Shown in pieces: positions 1 to 7,045 of a DNA stretch of 30,582 bases. Position numbers and translations under genes: made by a program. The notes beneath the pieces were generated by a model. It worked only from the letters and a program-made list of their open reading frames with translations, did no database searches and had not been told where the DNA came from. This DNA comes from Halanaerobiales bacterium (lineage in GTDB: Bacteria > Bacillota_F > Halanaerobiia > Halanaerobiales > DTU029): NCBI GenBank assembly GCA_016278415.1, contig JADQBV010000416.1:1-30582 (forward strand). The letters run 5' to 3'. Numbering within the stretch: position 1 is the first letter of the stretch; every line of letters starts with the position of its first letter.

Positions 1-648
1 TGGTACTTCGTAGGGCTTACCCCTTTGTGGAAATAATAAAACAAAACCAGGCATAAGAAAATGCAATTCAAATCTATCAAGAATACCTGTACTTGGTACC
101 ATATTGTAAAAGAAGTAATCAAAGTTGCCATCTAATTCATAAACAGGTATTTTATCTTTGTTAAAGTAGTTAAGTATATCTACTTTATCAACGAAACCCT
201 GTTCTGTTAGTATCTCACGTAATTGATTACTCTCCATGAAATGCTTATTTATTGGTAGATCATTTTCAACAAGTTCAGACATTTTATTTTTTATTGTTTT
301 TAAATCATTCTGAGTAAGCGGTGATTCTTTATGTAACTCACAATACATACCATTACTGAGGGAATGTTCAATAGATAATTTAGAACCAGGATAGATATCA
401 TATATAGCCTTTGTCATTACCATAAAAAGACTTCTACGATAAATACGATTACCTATCTCATCATTTATAGTTAAAAATTTTACAGTGGAATCCTCTTTTA
501 AGGTAGTTGTTAAATCACATAGACGATTATTGACAATTGCACCTACTACAATTTTACTGTCATACATATTTATTTCTTTTAATATTTCCACTAATGTTTT
601 TCCTGTTGGTATATTAAATTCTTTATTTGCAATGTTTATTATAATCAT
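1..648 (-). CDS. TGS-domain nucleoside (uridine) kinase, 3' end beyond window
   Basis: 216 residues are visible before the window edge. Residues 1-60 look like a TGS domain (starts MIIINIANKEFNIPTGKTL). They are followed by a threonyl-tRNA-synthetase-like second additional domain with YCELHKESPLT near residue 112, and then by a linker containing NMVPSTGILDRFELHFLMPG. This order is typical of the roughly 550-residue TGS-type nucleoside kinases of Firmicutes and Thermotogae, whose P-loop uridine kinase/phosphoribulokinase domain follows at the C-terminus. That kinase domain lies outside the window, so the catalytic part is inferred from family architecture only. The start is ATG at 648, preceded by GGGGTGAG. 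It overlaps the end of queG by 26 bases, indicating cotranscription. The frame is open to base 1. Confidence 0.8.
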   Translation of the reverse strand, partial: MIIINIANKEFNIPTGKTLVEILKEINMYDSKIVVGAIVNNRLCDLTTTLKEDSTVKFLTINDEIGNRIYRRSLFMVMTKAIYDIYPGSKLSIEHSLSNGMYCELHKESPLTQNDLKTIKNKMSELVENDLPINKHFMESNQLREILTEQGFVDKVDILNYFNKDKIPVYELDGNFDYFFYNMVPSTGILDRFELHFLMPGFVLLFPQRGKPYEVP

Positions 649-1786
649 TTATCTCACCCCATTTATCTTTATTTAAGATATTCTCGATTTCTAATAAAAC
701 AATATCACTTTTTTCATTCTTATAATGATTTCTAATAATATTTTTAATTAAATTATTATGCATTTTCCCCAATGCCCAGACTGCATAAGCCCTTAGTATT
801 GGAGATGGGTTTTTTAATGTTTTTTCTAATAAAGGGATATAATCATTATCCCCTTTATTCCCTATATTTATGATAGTATTTCTTTTAAGTATTCTTAACC
901 CTCGCCATGATAAGGCAGAATTTCTCCATTCCTGGGAAATGTTATTCTTGCTAAATTCCAATATTTTTTCAATATCACCCTCTAAAACAGGTATAAATTC
1001 TTTATGAATATTGACAGGTATATTTTGGTTATATGGACAAACATCTAAACATGTATCACAACCCCATAATCTATTATCAATATCCTCCCTTTCTTTTTCA
1101 GGAAGAATACCTTTTTTCTGAGTAATATAGCTTAAACACTTATCTGGCTCAAGATGAAAGGGTCTGAGTGCTTTAGCTGGACATGCACTCAAACAACGAT
1201 TACAATTACCACATTGTGATTCCATCGTCTTATCAAAGTTTAACTCCAGATTAGTAATTATTTCTCCTAGAAAAAGATATGAGCCATAAGTAGGGTTAAT
1301 AAGGTTATTATTCTTGCCTATCCACCCTAGTCCTGCTCTATAGGCTACTTCTCTATCTAAAATAGCCCCAGTATCTGAATATGCGACTGCTTCTACTTCA
1401 GGATTGATTGTCTTTATATAAAATAGTAATTGATCCATTTTTTTATTGATAATTTGATGATAGTCTATACCTCTTGCATATAATGATATAAATTGTTTGT
1501 TAGCATTTTCTTCACGTACTTGTTTATCCTTATCATCATCTAGATTAATATCTTTACTGGCGTAAGAGATTGCTAAAGCAATAATAGAATTTGCTGAAGC
1601 AAGGTGTTTACGAGGATCTGTTAATTTCTCTTTATCATCTTTTACGAACTCTGATAGTTTTCGATCTTTGATATTCCTATAAGCCCTTGTAAAAGGGTCT
1701 GCAGAACAAATACCCACAAGATCAAAACCTAGTTCTTTTGCTTTTTGTTTTATTTTTAATGTTATATCTTTTTTATTTAAATCCAT
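623..1786 (-). CDS. queG: Epoxyqueuosine reductase QueG
   Basis: QueG is a cytoplasmic cobalamin- and [4Fe-4S]-dependent enzyme that reduces epoxyqueuosine to queuosine in the wobble base of GUN-anticodon tRNAs. The sequence shows two ferredoxin-type clusters, CGNCNRCLSACP near residue 202 and CDTCLDVCPYN near residue 253. The conserved substrate-pocket stretch DTGAILDREVAYRAGLGWIG lies upstream of them. A HEAT-like C-terminal repeat (ILRAYAVWALGKMHN) matches the usual 380-390 residue enzyme. An in-frame ATG exists five codons upstream (1801), but I chose 1786 because GGGAG sits eight bases before it and the upstream ATG has no ribosome-binding site. The nucleoside kinase gene overlaps its 3' end. 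No obvious terminator follows, so the two are probably one transcript. Confidence 0.93.
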   Translation of the reverse strand: MDLNKKDITLKIKQKAKELGFDLVGICSADPFTRAYRNIKDRKLSEFVKDDKEKLTDPRKHLASANSIIALAISYASKDINLDDDKDKQVREENANKQFISLYARGIDYHQIINKKMDQLLFYIKTINPEVEAVAYSDTGAILDREVAYRAGLGWIGKNNNLINPTYGSYLFLGEIITNLELNFDKTMESQCGNCNRCLSACPAKALRPFHLEPDKCLSYITQKKGILPEKEREDIDNRLWGCDTCLDVCPYNQNIPVNIHKEFIPVLEGDIEKILEFSKNNISQEWRNSALSWRGLRILKRNTIINIGNKGDNDYIPLLEKTLKNPSPILRAYAVWALGKMHNNLIKNIIRNHYKNEKSDIVLLEIENILNKDKWGEINDYNKHCK

Positions 1787-1952
1787 TTTATTATCTCCCA
1801 AAGTATAATTCTGTATAAAAAAACTAATTAGACAAATAAAAAGTCTTTCATATTAATCTCAGATATACTAAATATGCTAAACAGTTAAGTCACTAATCAG
1901 CTTGTAGATAGTTAGATTAATCCAAATAAATATTGAAATAATAATAATAGTC

Positions 1953-1973
1953 ACCTAGTATTTTTTACTAGGT
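1953..1973. repeat. Small perfect hairpin in the gap upstream of queG
   Basis: ACCTAGTA and TACTAGGT form an 8-bp perfect inverted repeat around a 5-base A/T loop. There is no T-run, so it is more operator-like than terminator-like. The surrounding gene-free stretch, 1787-2120, is very AT-rich. I see no coding sequence, RNA gene or convincing promoter in it, although the queG promoter must lie here. Confidence 0.4.
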
Positions 1974-2120
1974 AAATTAGAATTTATCTTATTTTATAAT
2001 TTATAATTACATAAGTCAAAGATATTAAAATTTTTAGATATTGTAATCAAGAAAACAAAACTTTTTATAGTCTTATTAAAAACAATTTCAATTAGGAAAT
2101 TTTAAGCATATGTTATAGAA

Positions 2121-2146
2121 TAAGCCCAGACCTAGGTCTGGGCTTA
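2121..2146 (-). terminator. 26-bp perfect palindrome after metS
   Basis: The half-site TAAGCCCAGACCT is followed immediately by its exact reverse complement, giving a 26-bp loopless palindrome 23 bases past the metS stop. In RNA it would form a strong GC-rich stem. The following minus-strand bases (TTCTATAAC) are only moderately T-rich, so termination is likely but not certain; a protein-binding palindrome is the alternative. Confidence 0.55.
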
Positions 2147-2169
2147 CAATTTAAATATATTTTATGGTT

Positions 2170-2286
2170 TTAAATATCTTTTTTTTCCTCTTTATTAGAT
2201 TTTATAGCCTTACTTACAGTAACAAAAAGGCCACCATATAAGACAACACAAGCGAATATTAACATTACTATAGCGGAAAATTCCAT
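2170..2286 (-). CDS. metS: MetS-type small subunit of NSS transporter (38 aa)
   Basis: A 38-residue protein with a single membrane helix (about residues 5-25: AIVMLIFACVVLYGGLFVTV) and a short Lys/Glu-rich cytoplasmic tail. It starts 15 bases after the stop of the neurotransmitter:sodium symporter gene, with a near-perfect Shine-Dalgarno (AAGGAGGGAG) that overlaps that stop. Its size, topology and position match the MetS family of small subunits that accompany MetP transporters (methionine/alanine importers described in Corynebacterium). The family assignment rests on context and shape; the sequence is too short for firm homology by eye. The palindromic terminator follows. Confidence 0.75.
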   Translation of the reverse strand: MEFSAIVMLIFACVVLYGGLFVTVSKAIKSNKEEKKDI

Positions 2287-2301
2287 GAATTATCTCCCTC
2301 C

Positions 2302-3804
2302 TTAAAGCTTAGCTGACTTGTTTAACTCACTAGTCTCATACTTGGAGTTTAGTTTAGCCATTACAAATGATAACACACCAACACCTATAATTAATCCCCA
2401 ACCACCAATCCATTGATATTTAAGAGCATAACCTCCATACAATGTTGTTACATCACCATAGAAATTAAATGCAAGTAATCCAAATAAGATAAGTGGGAGT
2501 ATTTTAATCATAGATGACCACCATTTACCTAATTTATATTCAGATATAGGATTAATATACTCTCGTAATGATTCGGTATTATAGAACCAACCTAAGGCCA
2601 CTGCTTCAAGTATTCCACCAATAATCAGACCATAGTTATTTATATAACGATCTACAATATCCACCCAATACATTCCTGCTTTTGTTGCATATATTAGACT
2701 TATTAAAGCAAGAACAATAATCATCCAAAAAGTAGTTTTTTGTTTATCTGTTCCCCATTTATCAGCTATGCCTGCTACAGTAGATTCTACTAATGAGAAT
2801 GCAGAGTCAATACCGAGAGTTAACAGTGTAAGGAAGAAAATAAATCCAAATATTCCGGCCATTAGAGCCCCACCAGGTAGCATATTAATAGCATTTGGGA
2901 ACACAAAAAATGACAAACCTAATCCCCCAACAGCTACATCAGCTATAGCGACACCCTGTTCTTGAGCCATATAACCAAGTGTTCCAAAAATAGCAATACC
3001 AGACAAGAAACTTACACCAGAGTTAGCAAATACAGTAATCAGCGCATTGTTTGTAATATCTGAGTCTTCGGGCATGTAACTAGCATAAGCATACATAACA
3101 CCCATACCAAGACTAAGTGTAAAAAATACTTGCGCATATGCCTCAATCCAAGTTCTATAATTTAAAATCGCACCAAAATCTGGTTTTAAATAATAATTCA
3201 AACCAGCTATAGCACCTGGAAGTGTAATAGCCCTGATCATTAATATTACAAGAAGAACAACAGGGATACTTACAGTATATAATACTACTTTACCAACACT
3301 GTTTGTCCCTTTTCTTAAAATAAGATATATGCATATCCATGTTGCCACAACACCTAATAATACTGGTATACTAAAACCACCTAATATACCTGGACTATCG
3401 GATCTTTGTAAAACATTATTAATAAAGTAAGATCCAGAATCACTACCCCAGGCTACAGTAAATGATGCTACTAAATAATTCCATATCCATCCCATAATTC
3501 CAGCATAATAACTAACAATTACAAATGCTGATATTACAGGCCACCAACCAAATCCTTGAAATCCTTTTTTTATCTTTGACATGGCGGTAGGAGCACCAGC
3601 CTGATTTTTTTGACCAACAGCAAATTCAAGTATTAATAATGGAATACCTGCTGTTATTAAAGCTACAAAATAAGGAATTAAGAAAGCTCCACCCCCATTT
3701 GCATAAGCAACATATGGAAAGCGAATAGCATTTCCTAAACCAGCAGCCGAACCAATTGCAGCAAGAATAAATGCTGCCCTATTTCCCCAACGTTCTCTTT
3801 TCAT
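2302..3804 (-). CDS. Sodium-dependent NSS-family transporter (MetP-like)
   Basis: A 500-residue polytopic membrane protein of the neurotransmitter:sodium symporter family. The N-terminal signature is clear: RERWGNRAAFILAAIGSAAG followed by LGNAIRFPY at about residues 4-31. This is transmembrane helix 1, whose unwound centre binds sodium and substrate in LeuT. About 12 hydrophobic segments follow, and the C-terminal tail is short and polar (YETSELNKSAKL). It probably imports an amino acid with Na+. The adjoining MetS-type subunit suggests methionine or alanine, but the substrate cannot be read from sequence. The ATG at 3804 is preceded by GAAGGGAG. Confidence 0.9.
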   Translation of the reverse strand: MKRERWGNRAAFILAAIGSAAGLGNAIRFPYVAYANGGGAFLIPYFVALITAGIPLLILEFAVGQKNQAGAPTAMSKIKKGFQGFGWWPVISAFVIVSYYAGIMGWIWNYLVASFTVAWGSDSGSYFINNVLQRSDSPGILGGFSIPVLLGVVATWICIYLILRKGTNSVGKVVLYTVSIPVVLLVILMIRAITLPGAIAGLNYYLKPDFGAILNYRTWIEAYAQVFFTLSLGMGVMYAYASYMPEDSDITNNALITVFANSGVSFLSGIAIFGTLGYMAQEQGVAIADVAVGGLGLSFFVFPNAINMLPGGALMAGIFGFIFFLTLLTLGIDSAFSLVESTVAGIADKWGTDKQKTTFWMIIVLALISLIYATKAGMYWVDIVDRYINNYGLIIGGILEAVALGWFYNTESLREYINPISEYKLGKWWSSMIKILPLILFGLLAFNFYGDVTTLYGGYALKYQWIGGWGLIIGVGVLSFVMAKLNSKYETSELNKSAKL

Positions 3805-4202
3805 TTCTCAATTACTCCCTTCTTTGTTTACAATTTAATACATAAGTCAGTCTTAAGAAAAATTAATCCTCCTCAAACAAAACTTGTCCCTGCTAGCTAC
3901 TCTATAAACCACCTCCAATATTCATTTAAAATAATTATAAGTACCACTATAATAAACTATGATACCATAAAAATTATATTTGTATAATAATATTATATCT
4001 ATTCATATAAATAAATGCAAGTAAAGATTATACTTTCATGAATAAAGAAGACTATAAACATAGAAATACTTATAAACAAATAATTTTTTAAACTATACTA
4101 GGCAATTTATAGCTTCAATCTACTTCTAATAAATTGCTAACTTTTAATACTACCACAGTTAAATAAAGCTAATATTTCCAAATCAAACTTTAATCTATAA
4201 CA
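3805..4202. other. AT-rich intergenic region with one inverted repeat
   Basis: This 398-base gap between the transporter gene and the M16 genes has no credible ORF. It holds a 9-bp perfect inverted repeat, GCAATTTAT (4102-4110) and ATAAATTGC (4129-4137), with an 18-base loop, about 65 bases past the M16 stop. It could be a weak terminator, but it is AT-rich and lacks a long T-run. The transporter leader (3805-3900) carries two GGAGG-like runs on the minus strand, but I do not recognise a riboswitch. Confidence 0.4.
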
Positions 4203-5477
4203 TTATTTAATGATTGACCTAACCATTTGTTCTTCAATAACTAATTCCTTATATCTATTATGTATATCATTAAAATCAATATCCTGCATAATATCCATAA
4301 TATCAAAGTAATTGATTCCTTTAAAATTATATGAGATGAACTCAGAGGCTACCGCTTCAAAAGAATTATATGTTTCAACATATTCTCCTAAATTCTTTTT
4401 GTACACCCTTTTAAATTGCTCTTTTGTAATACTATTTATTTTATTTTTAAATCCCTCAATAATTTTTTGATATAAGATCTCTGGATCTTTTGTTTTCCCA
4501 CCTAATAAGAGATATGCATAGCCCTTTTCCAAGACATAATAATTACTAAAATGATCATCTACTAACCCCTGGTCATATAGATCTTGATATAGATCAGAGC
4601 TTTTCCCGATTAGCAGGTCAAACAAAATTTCTGTAGTAAAATCCTGTCTGATCATCTGGTTTATATTCTCTGGTATAATTTTTTCTTTAATACCTAATCT
4701 AAATAAGGGTTCAGAAACATCCATATTTGCAGTTATAAAATTTTTATTAATCGCACTAGGCTCATCGGGATATATCCGCTCAATTTTTTCATATTTTTTA
4801 AATTCTTTATTACCTTGATTCTCTTCAATTTGTTTAATTATTTCTTCAGGCTTAAAATCTCCAGTTAAAAACAAGGCCATATTAGCAGGATTATAAAATG
4901 TATTATAGCATAGAAATAATTCTTCTTTACTAATCTTTCCAATACTATCTACAGTGCCAGCAATATCTATTTTAATAGGATGGTTATGAAATAAACCATC
5001 TAATAAATTTAAATATACTTGATAATTTGCCTCATCTTCATACATTCTTATCTCTTGTGCAATTATTCCCTTTTCTTTTTCTACATTTTCATCAGTAAAA
5101 AAGGGTTCTTGAACAAAATCAAGTAAAGTCAGAGTAGATTCTAGAAAATTATCAGTAGAATTAAATAGATATGCAGTAGTATTGTAATTTGTAAATGCAT
5201 TTGCTGAAGCCCCTAGACGAGCAAACCTTGAAAAAGTATCCTCTTCTTTTCCTTCAAACAACTTATGTTCCAGAAAATGAGCAATACCATCTGATACATT
5301 TTCTGCTTTTCCTGTTTCAGGATTAATGAATTTGTTGTCTATTGAGCCATAGTTTGTAGCAAAAATACCATAGTTCTTATTGTAATTACTACGAGGCATC
5401 ATTAATAAAGTTAAGCCATTATCTAGCTTCTTCTTATATAACTTTTCTTTTATTACATCATTATAGATTTCCTGCAT
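4203..5477 (-). CDS. M16-family zinc metallopeptidase, catalytic partner (YmfH-like)
   Basis: A 424-residue M16B peptidase homologue with the inverted zinc motif HxxEH seen as HFLEH near residue 67. A downstream glutamate-containing stretch (EKEKGIIAQEIRMYED, about residues 133-148) supplies the third zinc ligand. The Asn-rich stretch GASANAFTNYNTTAY near residue 87 is typical of the family. The protein has two M16 halves, as usual. It is translated immediately after the upstream M16 gene (stop and start form TAAATG), matching the YmfF/YmfH arrangement in Bacillus, where one subunit carries the active site and the other does not. Such pairs are cytoplasmic peptide-processing or degrading complexes. 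The substrate is unknown here. Confidence 0.88.
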   Translation of the reverse strand: MQEIYNDVIKEKLYKKKLDNGLTLLMMPRSNYNKNYGIFATNYGSIDNKFINPETGKAENVSDGIAHFLEHKLFEGKEEDTFSRFARLGASANAFTNYNTTAYLFNSTDNFLESTLTLLDFVQEPFFTDENVEKEKGIIAQEIRMYEDEANYQVYLNLLDGLFHNHPIKIDIAGTVDSIGKISKEELFLCYNTFYNPANMALFLTGDFKPEEIIKQIEENQGNKEFKKYEKIERIYPDEPSAINKNFITANMDVSEPLFRLGIKEKIIPENINQMIRQDFTTEILFDLLIGKSSDLYQDLYDQGLVDDHFSNYYVLEKGYAYLLLGGKTKDPEILYQKIIEGFKNKINSITKEQFKRVYKKNLGEYVETYNSFEAVASEFISYNFKGINYFDIMDIMQDIDFNDIHNRYKELVIEEQMVRSIIK

Positions 5478-6749
5478 TTATTCTTCCACCCTCTTGTTTA
5501 AGAAATATACTGTATCAAGTTTTATTTTTTCGCCTGCTTTAATTATTTCACCTTTTGTAACTTTAGACAGCTTTTCTATAGATTCTAATATGGATTCAGG
5601 TTTGTGGTTTATAAGACCTAATAAGTAATGACCAGATAAACCCTTGATATTATCTGCTGAACTTAGATATTGGTTAATTATAGATTTCCTGGTCCATTCA
5701 AGCTCATCATCTGTAATATCACCTTTTTTTACCTTTTCTACCTGTTCAATAATAATATCTTTAGCTTTTGTATAGTTTGCAAATTCAATACCTGATGTAA
5801 TCATTAAAAGCCCTTTAGTAGATTCAATATTAGAACTTGCATAATAGGCAAGACTAGATTTTTCTCTAACATTCTGAAATAATTTTGAGTGAGGGAAAGC
5901 CCCTAAAATCCCATTATAGACTATTAAGGGATAGTAAAGCTCATCAGACCGTGTAGTAGCAGTTCTAAAACCCATAACCAGTTTACCTTGTTGTACATTT
6001 AATCCATCTTCAACCTCTTTAATATTATCTACATCACTCTTAATAATTGTATTATTAATTTCAGGATCTTGTTTATGCTCAAATGTAAAGTTTTGGTTTA
6101 CATCTTGATATACACGCTCTTTGTTAACATCACCAATTACAAAGAAGACTATTTTACTTTCTAATAAAAGACTATTATATTGTTCAACAACCTGTCTATG
6201 AGTAAGCTTTTGATGATCTTCTATTTCACCTAATTTATGTAAGCCATATGGTTCATTTGGACACATCTCTTGATAACATCTCGCAAGGGAATATGAGTAT
6301 TTATCATTTATTAGGGATTTAATTTCCTTAATTATAAACTTTCTTTCCTGATCAAAGAATTCTTCAGTTAACATTGGGCTTAATATTAGCTCTCTTAATA
6401 AACTAAACCCTTTTTCTAATAAGGGATCATCTGTTGGAAGATATTTTTCATTAACTATTTTTAATGCAAAATTTATTATCTGGTTTTCTCCACGCTTCCA
6501 GACAGAAACAGTCAATTCAGCCCCATAAAGCTCATCAAGGATAATTTTAAAGTCTTTACTAGTAGGATATTTTTTACTTCCACGATAAATCATGAATGGT
6601 ACTAAGGCGTTTTTACTGACAGTATCTTTATTAAGAGGGGTTACTATTACAAATTGTATTAAATTAGTCTTGAATTTTGGATTCCTACAGACATATAAGT
6701 CTATTTGATTATCTGTTTGGAAATGTTGAAAGTTAGTTATATTTTTCAT
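5478..6749 (-). CDS. M16-family peptidase homologue without HxxEH (YmfF-like)
   Basis: A 423-residue protein with the M16 fold but no zinc site. The region corresponding to HxxEH reads ALVPFMIYRGSKKYPT near residue 48, with neither histidine. The C-terminal half keeps the substrate-binding Arg/Tyr-type motif (VREKSSLAYYASSNIE, about residue 290), the part inactive M16 subunits contribute to a heterodimer. The ATG at 6749 is preceded by AAGGATGG. Its stop abuts the start of the catalytic partner, so translation is coupled at nearly equal amounts. The leader upstream contains a wobble-supported stem (6819-6886). Confidence 0.85.
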   Translation of the reverse strand: MKNITNFQHFQTDNQIDLYVCRNPKFKTNLIQFVIVTPLNKDTVSKNALVPFMIYRGSKKYPTSKDFKIILDELYGAELTVSVWKRGENQIINFALKIVNEKYLPTDDPLLEKGFSLLRELILSPMLTEEFFDQERKFIIKEIKSLINDKYSYSLARCYQEMCPNEPYGLHKLGEIEDHQKLTHRQVVEQYNSLLLESKIVFFVIGDVNKERVYQDVNQNFTFEHKQDPEINNTIIKSDVDNIKEVEDGLNVQQGKLVMGFRTATTRSDELYYPLIVYNGILGAFPHSKLFQNVREKSSLAYYASSNIESTKGLLMITSGIEFANYTKAKDIIIEQVEKVKKGDITDDELEWTRKSIINQYLSSADNIKGLSGHYLLGLINHKPESILESIEKLSKVTKGEIIKAGEKIKLDTVYFLNKRVEE

Positions 6750-6818
6750 GAATTACCATCCTTAAATTTATATATATTATGCCACAATTCTTTACTTATA
6801 CTATATACGTACATTATC

Positions 6819-6886
6819 GGTACGAACCTTAGATGAATCAAAAATATTGCCTCGTAGCGCAAGATGATCCTTTTTGTGTTCATACC
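6819..6886 (-). promoter_or_regulatory. Candidate structured leader of the M16 pair
   Basis: On the minus strand GGTATGAAC (6886-6878) can pair with GTTCGTACC (6827-6819). All nine positions pair, one as U-G. On the plus strand that position would be a C-A mismatch, so the structure favours a minus-strand RNA. The 50-base interior contains TTGC and GCAA arms flanking CTACGAG. It lies 70 bases upstream of the 6749 start. I do not recognise a known riboswitch class. Confidence 0.4.
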
Positions 6887-6973
6887 ATATTATATTGCAC
6901 ATAAACACTAAATTTTATGTTTTTAAATAATTTGAAATACTTTTTATTGAGATAAATATTCTAGTATAGAATA

Positions 6974-7018
6974 TGTAATAGCCAGATATGATCATTTTCG
7001 ATCATAATGGCTATTACA
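6974..7018 (-). terminator. Hairpin after the UPF0182 gene
   Basis: TGTAATAGCC (6974-6983) and GGCTATTACA (7009-7018) are a 10-bp perfect inverted repeat. A second nested pair, ATGATC/GATCAT (6988-6993 with 7000-7005), lies around a short loop. It sits 28 bases past the UPF0182 stop. The T-run is weak (TATTCTATACT), so termination efficiency is uncertain. Confidence 0.6.
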
Positions 7019-7045
7019 TAATTAATCTTGATACTATTCTTTTGA

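Noticed and set aside
485..676. A 63-codon plus-strand hydrophobic frame near the left edge.
   Set aside because: It is antisense to the nucleoside kinase and the end of queG, and has no ribosome-binding site.
3805..3910. GGAGG-rich transporter leader considered as a glycine riboswitch or T-box.
   Set aside because: Neither the glycine aptamer core nor the T-box GGTGGNACC bulge is present.
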